Shown here: piece after piece, positions 43,032 through 55,814 of the stretch
Position numbering within the stretch: position 1 is the first letter of the stretch
Layout of the letters: the number at the start of each line of letters is the position of its first letter
DNA from: Megaustenia siamemsis
Taxonomy: Eukaryota; Mollusca; Gastropoda; Stylommatophora; Ariophantidae
DNA length: 64,000 nucleotides
Direction: 5' to 3'
NCBI GenBank assembly: GCA_032433765.1
Contig: JAVIAB010000102.1
Coordinates: 8,383,021-8,447,020, forward strand
Made by a program: the position numbers and the translations under genes
The notes under the pieces: generated by a model
Told to the model about the DNA's origin: nothing
What the model saw: only the letters and a program-made list of their open reading frames with translations
Databases searched by the model: none

Positions 43032-43452
43032 ACAAACGCCATTTTGTGTGTGATTTGACAAATTGAAACCACTTTCCCGAAAAAAATTAATATTAAGAAT
43101 TAGGGGAATGTACTAGTAAAAAGTAAAGTACCCCCGTCACGCCAAGTGGCGTATAGGAAATATGGTGTTAATGGCCATTGTTTTATTTTACAGACCTTCC
43201 GCACATGATTTTTGGGGTCATGTGGTCGGTATTACCTCCGTGCCGCTTTACTTTCCCAGAAAAAAAATACTGTACCTATTTAAGGCTGGGTGAACCCGGA
43301 AGTCGTCGGTTGGGATCCAACCTTACCCCTTGTTCTTTGTAGTCCAGTTCACTAACCACTGAGCTATCGCGGCTTCCTCATTTTGTGTGTGATGTGATAA
43401 ATTGAAACCACTTTCCGTAAAAAATTAATATTAAGAATTAGGGGAATGTATC
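43032..43452 (-). mobile_element. S1 SINE between ~75-bp direct repeats
   Basis: An S1 copy on the minus strand (about 43115-43378, full with box A and box B) lies between two copies of a ~75-bp sequence (ATTTTGTGTGTGAT...AATTAGGGGAATGTA) at about 43038-43112 and 43379-43450. The copies differ at several bases. Confidence 0.75.
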
Positions 43453-43534
43453 AGGCTCAGACTTAAAAGCAAGAGCAGAGAGTTGAAAAGTTAAAAACTT
43501 GGGCACAACAACAAAAACCCAGACAGAAGATGCG

Positions 43535-44010
43535 TCACGGAAATAATAAAAAAAATAGAATAGCCAAAATAGCATTCCAGAAAATGAAAAACATCCTGTG
43601 CAACAAGTCTATATCAGTAGAAGTGAGAAAGAGAGTTCATCTGGGCTATATAGAGCCAGTTCTCGCATATAGAAGAGAATCGTGGACAGTAAACAAACAA
43701 ATGAAAAGACAATTAGATGCTACAGAGATGGGATTTCTCAGAAGAATGCTGAAAGTTCCCTGGACTGCTAAAAAGACCAATGAGGACATTTTTCGAAGGA
43801 CCAACACACAAATGGAGCTCCTAATAAACATCAGAAAGAAACAATCAACATTTTTCAGGCACATTATGAGAAGAGTAAAGTTGGAATAATTGGTAACAAC
43901 TGGCAAAATACAGGGAAAGAGAGATCGCGGACGACAAAGAGAGAAAAAACTATATAGTCTGGTGTCATGGCATGGAAAACTGTCAACAACAGAATAGAAA
44001 CGATTGGGTT
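43535..44010 (+). mobile_element. RT-B non-LTR retrotransposon, 3' fragment
   Basis: Encodes AKIAFQKMKNILCNKSISVE, RVHLGYIEPVLAYRRESWTV and MGFLRRMLKVPWTAKKTNED in one frame of 119 codons, then a frame-broken GRQREK tail. It is truncated near 44005, where the S6 repeat starts. Confidence 0.8.
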
Positions 44011-44190
44011 ATTGAGTTATTTGCGGGTCATCATAATTGCACCCCGAGCATGTCCGTAGGTGCTCAGATCCCCTCCTTGGCAAGTCCCGCAGAGTCCAGC
44101 GAGTGACGACTCCAGTTCTGTGTTGGTTGATGAGTCTTCTAACACGCCCACTAAGTTTCTCGTTTCTGGCTGTACCCATCTTAACTCCCA
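44005..44190. repeat. S6 dispersed repeat
   Basis: GGGTTATTGAGTTATTTGCG followed by GGTGCTCAGATCCCCTCC and GACGACTCCAGTTCTGTGTT. It shares ~170 bp with 53880-54050, and both are preceded by TTATTG-type sequence. Confidence 0.75.
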
Positions 44191-44214
44191 TCTTTTTCAT
44201 GCGAAACGATATGA

Positions 44215-45725
44215 TCGCCTACACAGCTGGTAGGCACATGAAGAATACTAAGTTCAGAACTACGCCAACCGGTATGGCACATGATAATGACTAGGCTCAG
44301 AACTACGCCAACCGGTATGGCACATGATGATGACTAAGCTCAGAACTACGACAACCGGTATGGCACATGATGATGACTAAGCTCGGAACTACGTCAACCG
44401 GTATGGCACATGATGATGATTAAGCTTAGAACTACGTCAACCGGTATGGCACATGATGATGACTAAGCTCAGAACTACGCCAACCGGTATGGCACATCAT
44501 GATGACTAAGCTCAGAACTACGTCAACCGGTATGGCACATGATGATGATTATGCTTAGAACTACGTCAACCGGTATGGCACATGATGATGACTAAGCTCA
44601 GAACTACGCCAACCGGTATGGCACATCATGATGACTAAGCTCAGAACTACACCAAACGGTATGGCACATGATGATGAGTAAGCTCAGAACTACATCAACC
44701 GGTATGGCACATGATGATAAATAAGCTTAGAACTACGCCAACCGGTATGGCACATGATGATGACTAAGCTCAGAACTACACCAACCGGTATGGCACATGC
44801 TGATAAATAAGCTTAGAACTACGCCAACCGGTATGGCACATGATGATGACTAAGCTCAGAACTACACCAACCGGTATGGCACATGATGATAAATAAGCTT
44901 AGAACTACGCCAACCGGTATGGCACATGATGATGACTAAGCTTAGAACTACGCCAACCGGTATGGCACATGCTGATTAATAAGCTCAGAACTACGCCAAC
45001 CGGAATGGCACATGATAATGAATACGCTCAAAACTACGCCAACCTGTATGGCACAAGATGGTGGCTAGCTCAAAACTACGCCAACCGGTATGGCACATGA
45101 TGATGACTAAGCTCAGAACTTTTACAACCGGTATGGCACATGGTGATGACTAAGCTCAGAACTACGCCCACCGGTATGTCACATGCTGATAAATAAGCTT
45201 AGAACTACGCCAACCGGTATGGCACATGATGATGACTAAGCTCAGAACTACACCAACCGGTATGGCACATGATGATAAATAAGCTTAGAACTACGCCAAC
45301 CGGTATGGCACATGATGATGACTAAGCTTAGAACTACGCCAACCGGTATGGCACATGCTGATTAATAAGCTCAGAACTACGCCAACCGGAATGGCACATG
45401 ATAATGAATACGCTCAAAACTACGCCAACCTGTATGGCACAAGATGGTGGCTAGCTCAAAACTACGCCAACCGGTATGGCACATGATGATGACTAAGCTC
45501 AGAACTTTTACAACCGGTATGGCACATGGTGATGACTAAGCTCAGAACTACGCCCACCGGTATGTCACATGATGATGACTAAGCTCAGAACTACGCCCAC
45601 CGGTATGGCACATGATGATGACTAAGCTCAAAACTACGCTAACCGGTATGGCACATGATGATGACTAAGCTCAAAACTACGCTAACCGGTATGGCACATG
45701 ATGATGACTAAGCTCAGAACTCCGC
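44215..45725 (+). repeat. 43-bp satellite from the RT-B 3' end
   Basis: About 34 units of 43 bp containing ACTACGCCAACCGGTATGGC and ACATGATGATGACTAAGCTC. The core is the RT-B terminal codons plus GAT tail (compare 5350-5390). A block of nine variant units (about 381 bp, with GCTGATTAATAAG, GGAATGGCAC and AAGATGGTGGC variants) is duplicated at about 44800-45160 and 45180-45540. Confidence 0.9.
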
Positions 45726-46049
45726 AAAAAATTTCCAAGATTCGGACTAAACAGCCACTTTGTGACCCCCAAAAAAAAACACCAGTTGTGAATATATAGA
45801 GTCTTGGTTAGCTCTGATTCACTAATCCTCATGGCAGCAGCCAAGTAAAGCCACCAGCTGTTATTAACTCAATTTCTGCATATCATAAGTCCCGATTTTT
45901 AACTTGAGAGTTATCCCGAAGTTGTTATCACTCAGAAAGGTGTGAGTTGTTTACAGAACTCACGCGTTCCTCGACACAGATGTTTGTTTTCATCTCAAAG
46001 TGGCGCTTTAGTTCCGTTCTTGCACGTTTTGCAGCATTTATAAATAACA
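45726..46049. other. Unassigned spacer between satellites
   Basis: No gene or repeat recognised. Confidence 0.45.
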
Positions 46050-47720
46050 AGGACCAAGATCTCAGTACCATGATCTCAGTACCATGATCTCAGTACCATG
46101 ATCTCAGTACCATGATCTCAGTACCATGATCTCAGTACCATGATCTCAGTACCATGATCTCAGTACCAGGAACTCAGTAGAAGCATCTCAGTACCAAGAT
46201 CTCAGTAGAAGCATATCAGTACCAAGATCTCAGTAGAAGCATATCAGTACCAAGATCTCAGTACCAAGATCTCAGTAGAAGCATCTCAGTAGAAGCATCT
46301 CAGTACCAAGATCTCAGTAGAAGCATCTCAGTAGAAGCATCTCAGTACCAAGATCTCAGTACCAAGATCTCAGTAGAAGCATCTCAGTACCAAGATCTCA
46401 GTAGAAGCATCTCAGTACCAAGATCTCAGTAGAAGCATCTCAGTAGAAGCATCTCAGTACCAAGATCTCAGTACCAAGATCTCAGTAGAAGCATCTCAGT
46501 ACCAAGATCTTAGTACCAAGATCTCAGTATCAAGATCTCAGTAGAAGCATCTCAGTACCAAGATCTCAGTAGAAGCATCTCAGTACCAAGATCTCAGTAC
46601 CAAGATCTCAGTACCAAGATCTCAGTAGAAGCATCTCAGTACCAAGATCTCAGTAGAAGCATCTCAGTACCAAGATCTCAGTAGAAGCATCTCAGTACCA
46701 AGATCTCAGTAGAAGCATCTCAGTACCAAGATCTCAGTACCAAGACCTCAGTACCAAGATCTCAGTACCAAGATCTCAGTAGAAGCATCTCAGTACCAAG
46801 ATCTCAGTACCAAGATCTCAGTACGAAGATCTCAGTACCAAGATCTCAGTACCAAGATCTCAGTAGAAGCATCTCAGTAGAAGCATCTCAGTACCAAGAT
46901 CTCAGTACCAAGATCTCAGTAGAAGCATCTCAGTACCAAGATCTCAGTACCAAGATCTCAGTACCAAGATCTCAGTAGAAGCATCTCAGTACCAAGATCT
47001 CAGTAGAAGCATCTCAGTACCAAGATCTCAGTACCAAGATCTCAGTAGAAGCATCTCAGTAGAAGCATCTCAGTAGAAGCATTTCAGTAGAAGCATCTCA
47101 GTAGAAGCATCTCAGTAGAAGCATCTCAGTAGAAGCATCTCAGTAGAAGCATCTCAGTAGAAGCATCTCAGTACCAAGATCTCAGTAGAAGCATCTCAGT
47201 ACCAAGATCTCAGTACCAGGATCTCAGCACCATGATCTCAGCACCATGATCTCAGTACAGGGAACTCAGTACCAGGATCTCAGTATCAAGATCTCAGTAC
47301 CAAGATCTCAGTATCAAGATCTCAGTACCAAGATCTCAGTATCAAGATCTCAGCACCAGGATCTCAGTACAAGGATCTCAGTACCAGGATCTCAGTACCA
47401 GGATCTCAGCACCAAGATCTCAGTACCAAGATCTCAGTACCAGGATCTCAGTATCAAGATCTCAGCACCAGGATCTCAGTACAAGGATCTCAGTACCAGG
47501 ATCTCAGTACCAGGATCTCAGCACCAAGATCTCAGTACCAAGATCTCAGTACCAGGATCTCAGTACCAAGATCTCAGCACCAGGATCTCAGTACCAAGAT
47601 CTCAGTACCAGGATCTCAGTACCAAGATCTCAGTACCATGATCTCAGTACCAAGATCTCAGTACCAGGATCTCAGTACCAGGATCTCAGCACCAGGATCT
47701 CAGTACAAGGATCTCACCAC
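46050..47720 (+). repeat. 14-bp satellite, ATCTCAGTACCAAG type
   Basis: Well over 100 units of 14 bp alternating between ATCTCAGTACCAAG and ATCTCAGTAGAAGC, with ATGATCTCAGTACC forms at the left. A 14-base unit read in triplets gives a 42-base (14-aa) cycle, which explains the long open frame at 47246-47641; it is not a gene. Confidence 0.95.
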
Positions 47721-50700
47721 CAGGATCTCAGCAACAAGATCTCTGAAGCAAGATCTCAGCAACAAGATCTCAGCAACAAGATCTCATCACTAAGATCTCA
47801 TCACCAAGATCTCATCACTAAGATCTCAGCAATAAGACTTCATCACCAAGATCTCAGCAACAAGATCTTAACACCACGGTTTCAGCAACAAGATCTCAGC
47901 AACAAGATCTCATCAACAAGATCTCATTACCATGATCTCAGCAACAAGATCTCATCACCATGATTTCAGCAACAAGCCCTCATCACCACGGTCTAAACAA
48001 CAAGATCTCATCACTAAGATCTCAGCAACAAGATCTCATCATTAGGGTCTCAGCAACAAGACCTCATCACCAACACCGCATCACTACAGTCTAAGCAACA
48101 AGACCTCATCACCAAGATCTCATCACCAAGATCTCAGCAACAAGACATCATTACCACGGTCTCAGCAACAAGACCTCATCACCACGGTCTAAGCAACAAG
48201 ATCTCATCACTAAGATCTCAGCAACAAGACCTCATCACCAAGAACTCATCACTACGGTCTCAGCAACAAGACCTCATCACCAAGATCTCATCACCAAGAT
48301 CTCAGCAACAAGATATCAGCAACAAGATCTCATCACCAAGATCTCAGCAACAAGATATCAGCAACAAGATCTCATCACCAAGATCTCAGCAACAAGATCT
48401 CACCACCAAGACCTCATCACCAAGATCTCAGCAACAAGATCTCATCACCAAGATCTCAGCAACAAGATCTCATCACCAAGATCTCAGCAACAAGACCACA
48501 TCACCAAGATCTCAGCAACAAGATCTCATCACCAAGATCTCAGCAACAAGACCACATCACCAAGATCTCAGCAACAAGATCTCACCACCAAGATCTCAGC
48601 AACAAGATCTCAGCAACAAGATCTAATCACCAAGATCTCAGCAACAAGATCTCATCACGAAGATCTCAGCAACAAGACCACATCACCAAGATCTCATCAC
48701 CAAGATCTCAGCAACAAGACCACATCACCAAGATCTCAGCAACAAGACCACATCACCAAGATCTCAGCAACAAGATCTCATCACCAAGATCTCAGCAACA
48801 AGACCACATCACCAAGATCGAAGCAACAAGACCACATCACCAAGATCTCAGCAACAAGATCTCATCACCAAGATCTCAGCAACAAGACCACATCACCAAG
48901 ATCGAAGCAACAAGACCACATCACCAAGATCTCAGCAACAAGATCTCATCACCAAGATCTCAGCAACAAGATCTCATCAGCAAGATCTCAGCAACAAGAC
49001 CACATCACCAAGATCTCAGCAACAAGACCACATCACCAAGATCTCAGCAACAAGACCACATCACCAAGATCTCAGCAACAAGACCTCATCACCAAGATCG
49101 AAGCAACAAGATCTCATCACCAAGATCTCAGCAACAAGATCTCATCACCAAGATCTCAGCAACAAGACCACATCACCAAGATCTCAGCAACAAGACCACA
49201 TCACCAAGATCTCAGCAACAAGACCACATCACCAAGATCTCAGCAACAAGATCTCATCACCAAGATCTCAGCAACAAGACCACATCACCAAGATCGAAGC
49301 AACAAGACCACATCACCAAGATCTCAGCAACAAGATCTCATCACCAAGATCTCAGCAACAAGACCACATCACCAAGATCGAAGCAACAAGACCACATCAC
49401 CAAGATCTCAGCAACAAGATCTCATCACCAAGATCTCAGCAACAAGACCACATCACCAAGATCTCAGCAACAAGACCACATCACCAAGATCTCAGCAACA
49501 AGACCACATCACCAAGATCTCAGCAACAAGACCACATCACCAAGATCGAAGCAACAAGACCACATCACCAAGATCGAAGCAACAAGATCTCATCACCAAG
49601 ATCTCAGCAACAAGACCACATCACCAAGATCTCAGCAACAAGACCACATCACCAAGATCTCAGCAACAAGATCTCATCACCAAGATCTCAGCAACAAGAC
49701 CACATCACCAAGATCTCAGCAACAAGACCACATCACCAAGATCTCAGCAACAAGACCACATCACCAAGATCGAAGCAACAAGACCACATCACCAAGATCG
49801 AAGCAACAAGACCACATCACCAAGATCTCAGCAACAAGATCTCATCACCAAGATCTCAGCAACAAGACCACATCACCAAGATCGAAGCAACAATATCTCA
49901 TCACCATGATCTCAGCAACAAGACCACATCACCAAGATCGAAGCAACAAGATCTCATCACCAAGATCTCAGCAACAAGACCACATCACCAAGATCTCAGC
50001 AACAAGATCTCATCACCAAGATCTCAGCAACAAGACCACATCACCAAGATCTCAGCAACAAGACCACATCACCAAGATCTCAGCAACAAGACCACATCAC
50101 CAAGATCTCAGCAACAAGATCTCATCACCAAGATCTCAGCAACAAGACCACATCACCAAGATCGAAGCAACAAGACCACATCACCAAGATCTCAGCAACA
50201 AGATCTCATCACCAAGATCTCAGCAACAAGATCTCATCACCATGATCTCAGCAACAAGACCACATCACCAAGATCGAAGCAACAAGATCTCATCACCAAG
50301 ATCTCAGCAACAAGACCACATCACCAAGATCTCAGCAACAAGATCTCATCACCAAGATCTCAGCAACAAGACCACATCACCAAGATCGAAGCAACAAGAT
50401 CTCATCACCAAGATCTCAGCAACAAGACCACATCACCAAGACCTCATCACCATGATCTCAGCAACAAGATCTCATCACCAAGATCACAGGAACAAGATAT
50501 CAGCAACAAGATCTCATCAACAAGATATCATCAACACAGTCTCAGCAACAAGATCTCAACAACAAGATCTCAGCAACAAGATCTCAGCTTCAAGATCTCA
50601 TCACAACGGTCTCAGCATCAAGATCTCAGCAACAAGATCTCATCACCGCGGTCTCAGCAACAAGACCTCATCACCAAGATCTCAGCAACAGGACCTCATC

Positions 50701-50885
50701 ACCAAGATCTCAGCAACAAGACCTCATCACCAAGATCTCAGCAACAAGATTTCATCACCAAGATCTCATCACTAAGACCTCATCGCCAAGATCTCATCAA
50801 CAAGATCTCAGCAACAAGACCTCAATACCAAGATCTCATCACCAAGATCTAATCACTAAACCCTCTTCACCAAGACTTCATCACC
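47721..50885 (+). repeat. 14-bp satellite, ATCTCAGCAACAAG / ATCTCATCACCAAG type
   Basis: Continues the same 14-bp register with different variants, arranged mostly as 28-bp dimers (CAGCAACAAG then CATCACCAAG). The substitutions ACCACATC and ATCGAAGC mark higher-order blocks. The 289-codon frame at 49906-50775 is incidental. Confidence 0.95.
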
Positions 50886-52490
50886 AAGATCTCGTGCCCT
50901 ATGATTGGTGGAGATCTCTTGTGAGTGCCATATGATGGGTGGAGATCTCTTGTGAGTGCCCTATGATGGGTGAAGATCTCTTGTGAGTGCCCTATGATGG
51001 GTGAAGATCTCTTGTGAGTGCCCTATTATGGGTGAAGATCACTTGTGAGTGCCCAATGATGGGTGGAGATCTCTTGTGAGTGTTCTATTATGGGAGAAGA
51101 TCTCTTGTGAGTGTCCTGTAATGGGTGGAGATCTCTTGTGAGTGCCCAATGATGGGTGGATATCTTTTGTCAGTATCCTATGATGGGTGGAGATCTCTTG
51201 TGAGTGCCCTATGATGGGTGGAGATCTCTTGTCAGTGCCCTATGATGGGTGGAGATCTCTTGTCAGTATCCTATGATGGGTGGAGATCTCTTGTGAGTGC
51301 CCTATGATGGATAGAGATCTCTTGTGAGTGCCCTTTGATGGATGGAGATCTCTTGTCAGTGCCCTATGATAGGTGGAGATCTCTTGTCAGTATCCTATGA
51401 AGGGTGGAGATCTCTTGTGAGTACCCTATGATTGGTGGAGATCTCTTGTGGGTGCCCTATAATGGGCGGAGATCTCTTGTTAATGTCCCATGATGGTCGG
51501 AGATGTCTTGTGAGTGTCCTATGATGGTCGGAGATCTCTTGTCAGTGTCCTATGATGGGCGGAGATCTCTTGTGAGTGTCCTATGATGGGCGGAGATCTC
51601 TTGTGAGTACCCTATGATGGGCGGAGATCTCTTGTGAGTGCCCTATGATGGGCGGAGATCTCCTGTGAGTGTCCTATGATGGGCGGAGATCTCCTGTGAG
51701 TGTTTTACTATGGGTGGAGATCTATTGTGAGTGCGATATGCTGGGCGGAGACCTCCTGTGAGTATCCTATGATGGGTGGAGTTCTCTTGTGAGTGCCCTA
51801 CGATAGGCCCTATGATAGGTGGATATCTCTTGTGAGTGTCCAATGATGGGCGGAGATCTCCTGTGAGTGCCCTATGATGGGCGGAGATCTCTTGTGAGTG
51901 TCCTATGATGGGTGGGGATCTCTTGTGAGTGTCCTATGATGGGTGAAGATCTCTTGTGGGTGTCCTACGATAGGCGGAGATCTCTTGTGAATGCCCTATG
52001 ATGGGCGGAGATCTCTTGTGAGTGCCCTATGATGGGCGGAGATCTCTTAGGAATGCCCTATGATGGGCGGAGATCTCTTGTGAGTGCCCTATGATTGGCG
52101 GAGATCTCTTGTCAGTGCCCTATGATGGGCGGAGATCTCTTGTGAGTGCCCTATGATGGGCGGAGATCTCCTGTGAGTGTCCTATGATGGGCGGAGATCT
52201 CTTGTGAGTGCCCTATGATGAGCGGAGATCTCTTGTGAGTGCCCTATGATGGGCGGAGATCTCTTAGGAATGCCCTATGATGGGCGGAGATCTCTTGTGA
52301 GTGCCCTATGATTGGCGGAGATCTCTTGTCAGTGCCCTATGATAGGCAGAGTTATCTTGTGAGTGCCCTATGATGGGCGGAGATCTCTTGTGGGTGCCCT
52401 ACGATGGGTGGAGATATTTTGTGAGTGCCCTATGATGGGCGGAGATCTCCTGTGAGCGCCCTATGATGGGCGGAGATCTCTTGTAGGTGA
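50886..52490 (+). repeat. 31-bp satellite
   Basis: About 52 units containing CCTATGATGGGCGGAGATCT and CTTGTGAGTGC. The left part is dominated by GGGTGGAG and the right by GGGCGGAG variants. It joins the 14-bp array without a gap; both units contain AGATCT. Confidence 0.95.
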
Positions 52491-52732
52491 ACTATCCTCC
52501 GACCGGTGTTCAGAGAATTAAGAAGATTTGATAAAAACGTTCTGAGCCTTATACACTCCCCACATTCTTAAAATTTATATTTTCTGGAAATGGGTCCAAT
52601 TTGTGACACCAGACACAGAACGTAAACATTTGTAGTTATCTATCTATTGACCTTTCGAGCCGTAACCGGCCCATAGGGCGTAGACCAAGATACACCTTCT
52701 CCTATATGAATTTTTGTTCTAGCAGTTTTCTT
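52491..52732. other. Satellite edge and S4 stub
   Basis: 52646-52690 (CTATCTATTGACCTTTCGAGCC region) matches the first ~45 bases of S4, again after a CTAT microsatellite. The remainder is unassigned. Confidence 0.55.
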
Positions 52733-53227
52733 TTAAAGATATTTTATTAAATCTCGCCATCTGTCTCTGTTCTGTGCAAACAGTTCTATCTCATTGAGGG
52801 AGCCGATTCCTGCTGCTCTTGCCTCTCTCATCAATGTTCTTCTCAGTGTCTCCCTGGGTCTTCCTCTTTTTCTTTTACCTGTTGTTTCCCATATGAGGGC
52901 TTGCTTTGCTATTCGATTATTATCTCTTCTCATCACATGTCCAACGTATGACCATCGTCTTTTCTTTATTACTGAAGATATTAGTGGTTGATTGGCGATT
53001 TCTCTAATTTCCTCGTTTGTTTTGAATTCGTTCCATTCTATACCAAGTATTTTCCTTAGACATTTATTTTCGAATGCGTTCAACTTTGTTTCTATATCTC
53101 TTGTTGTTTTCCAGCTTTCACACGCATACGTAAGGGTTGATAGTACATTTGATTTGAATAGCCTAAGTTTTGTGTTTGTGCTAATGAGTTTTGATTTCCA
53201 CAACTTTTCAAGGCTTCTGAAAGACAC
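52733..53227 (-). pseudogene. RT-E non-LTR retrotransposon, C-terminal open fragment
   Basis: A 164-codon uninterrupted minus-strand frame encodes the post-catalytic half of a non-LTR reverse transcriptase: FKSNVLSTLTYACESWKTTR, NKCLRKILGIEWNEFKTNEE, RWSYVGHVMRRDNNRIAKQA, the basic TTGKRKRGRPRETLRRTLMR, ending in the QNRDRWRDLIKYL terminus with its natural stop. The catalytic RT core and endonuclease are missing, so it is a 5'-truncated copy. The clean frame suggests a younger insertion than its neighbours. A related piece is at 15050-15310. Confidence 0.8.
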
Positions 53228-53399
53228 CTTTGTAGTTAAAGTAAATATTTATTTATGAATGATATTTTAGCTGTTAATGTTTGTAACCAACAACAAAATT
53301 AGAGAAATGACAAATCTGAGAGTTTTTTTTCAATACAATATTAAAATGTCAATCAAAAAAGTTTTTTTTTAATTTTATCTTAAGACACAGCATGTAATG
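53228..53399. other. AT-rich spacer
   Basis: Nothing recognised. Confidence 0.4.
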
Positions 53400-53884
53400 T
53401 TGAGTTATTGTGTTATTAATTTATTGAGTTATTAAGTTATTGACTTATTAACTTATTGAGTTATTAAGTTATTAAGCTATTAAGTTATTACGTTATTGAA
53501 TTTTTGAGTTATTAAGTTATTAAGTTATTAAGGTATTGAATTATTGAGTTATTGAGTTATTGAGTTATTAAGTTATTAATTTATTGAGCTATTGACTTAT
53601 TCAGTTATTAAATTTTTGAATTATTACGTTATTGAACTACTGAATTATTGTGTCATTTAGTTATTGAACTACTGAGTTATTGAATTATTGAGTTATCAAG
53701 TTATTGAACTACTGAGTTATTGAATTATTGAGTTATTAAGTTATTGAACTACTGAGTTAATGAATTATTGAGTTATCAAGTTATTGAACTACTGAGTTAT
53801 TGAGTTATTGAGGTATTAGGTTATTGAACTATTGAGTTATTGAACTACTAAGTTATTGAATTATTGAATTATTACGTTATTGGG
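53400..53884 (+). repeat. 8-bp (TTATTGAG)n degenerate array
   Basis: About 60 units of TTATTGAG, TTATTAAG, CTACTGAG and related octamers, running directly into S6. Confidence 0.9.
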
Positions 53885-54050
53885 TTATTTGCGGGTCAGC
53901 ATCTTTGAACTCCCAACATGTCCCTAGGTGCTCAGATCCCCTCCTCAGTAAGTCCCGCAGTGTCCAGCAACTGACGACTCCAGTTCTGTGTTGGTTGATA
54001 AGTCTTCTTATACGGCCACTAAGTTTCTCGTTTCTGGCTTTCCACTTCCG
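53885..54050. repeat. S6 dispersed repeat, second copy
   Basis: Shares GGTGCTCAGATCCCCTCC, AAGTCCCGCAG and GACTCCAGTTCTGTGTTGG with 44005-44190. Confidence 0.75.
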
Positions 54051-54597
54051 GTGTTTCACAAGATGGCGGTGTTATTGTTGCCGGTTGGCTGTTGGATCGT
54101 ATTTTTTTCATTGTGTGTTCTTTATCAGTGAGATTTATGGGACGGATTGTGACAAGATGGTGGTATTCTTTTCGCCGGTCTGGCTGAAAGTGTAGTTTTC
54201 GTGTTCTGTGATTCAGAATGAGGATTTTCCGTCAAAATATATCGAGCTCAAGGTGTATGCACCTGCTGAAGAGCTGTACTATTGCGGTTAGTAAATCTTT
54301 AACTTGGAGATGGGCTTTGGACCGCGCGACCCAGTGAGTGTATGTGGGTCTAGATCATCTTTAGCAGATTGCCGACGACTTGTGATTGTTTCTTCTAATC
54401 ACTTTCTATGTATAACAGAAGAAAAATTTATTTTATCTTCATTGAAAGACACGCATTACAGTCATTTAAATAGATAGCTTGCGGGCAGGAAATAGAACCT
54501 TAAGACACTCCAACCAGCGTGAAGTTTTCAGCTTTTGAGCAGAGGCCGTTGTGTGTAGAGTGACGCCAGCCATTTATAGCTCCTACGCTGATAAAAG
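54051..54597. other. Unassigned stretch
   Basis: No supported gene; short frames only. Confidence 0.4.
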
Positions 54598-55150
54598 ACG
54601 TGAGATGGAGAATGGCTCAGGCAAAAGCAGCTTTCCAAAAAAATGAGGAAGATACTGCGCAATCCATTTTTGGCAATGTAAACATGAAAACGAGTTCTTA
54701 AATCTTATGTAGAGCCAGTCTTCACATATGGATGTGAATTATGGGTAATAGGACTTATAGACAAGAAAATCACTGGAGGTTGTAGAAATGTGGTTTTACA
54801 GAAGAATGTTGAGAATACCATGGACAGCTAAGAAGTGTAGTGAAAACGTTCTGAAAGAGACCAAAGCAAAAAGAGAGCTAATTTCCAATATTAGGAAGAA
54901 ACAATCATCATTTTTTGGCCATGTAATGAGAAGGGAACAGCTGGAATATATTGTAACAACTGGGAAAATTGAGGGACGAAGATATAGAGGAAAGCAAAGA
55001 GAAAAGATAAAACTGGTGCTTAAGAGAATGGCTTGGCAGAAGGTCAACAACAGAAATGATAAATAACTGTCGGGATCTAAAGTTGTTGAGTGACATGACC
55101 TACGCCAGCAGGCATGGTACTTGATGATGATGAGGATGATGATGATAACG
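54598..55150 (+). mobile_element. RT-B' non-LTR retrotransposon, 3' fragment
   Basis: From about 54605 (MAQAKAAFQKNEEDTAQ-like) through VEPVFTYGCELWV-like, RRMLRIPWTAKKCSENVLKE, the KKQSSFFGHVMRREQLEYIV block and a frame-broken terminus (TACGCCAGCAGGCATGGTAC), then a short GATGATGA tail. Confidence 0.8.
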
Positions 55151-55810
55151 ACAACGTCACGCTAATTGGTGGGGTGGGAGGGGGGAGGTTCCACTTTGAT
55201 TTCCTGCCCGTGTGCTATCTATATTTTAGCTGTGAATGAATAAACCAACTAGATTACTAAAGTATCTATGTTAAACAACTGTGTCCAGGAAGAAATTGCA
55301 CAGATTAGTCCAGGACACACACGGCAGTGTTCTGGAAGCTATCAATCCGTGTCAGAAGATGGGTCACAGACAACGTTCACACCGATGACAGATATTGAAG
55401 CCTGTTTGTACTAAAAGCCCTCGCTACAGCCTAGGTTACATCGAAAAGATAAAAGCCAGGCACAAGAAACTGGGAAATCCGGTAACTAAATTTAGCTTTT
55501 GAAGAACAACAAACGGAAGTGATATGTTTGTAATTAGACGGTGCTTTTGAAGCGGCAGCACTTGTGGCAAAGTAAACAATCTCTTTAGAAAATTCAATTT
55601 ATTTCAAGGGTTCTCGTGTTGCAGGTCTAGTAGACCCAGATTGACTTTGAGTTGATGCTGGCAGCTGGAAGGTATGTAAACAGAAATCGGATAGAAAAAT
55701 TCCACTGAGGAATGAACAAGTTACGTTTGTGATGTTTGGCGTCATCTCCTTTCTTCTGCGTCTTTTGTCTTATGATTTTTAAGTCATCTCTTCCTCGAGT
55801 GTTCTTCTAC
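55151..55810. other. Unassigned stretch
   Basis: No gene or known repeat recognised; short frames only. Confidence 0.4.
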
Positions 55811-55814
55811 TTCC

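Noticed and set aside
47246..50775. Open frames of 131 and 289 codons with 14-residue repeats
   Set aside because: A 14-bp satellite without stops in any phase; no gene-like start context or non-repeat sequence.
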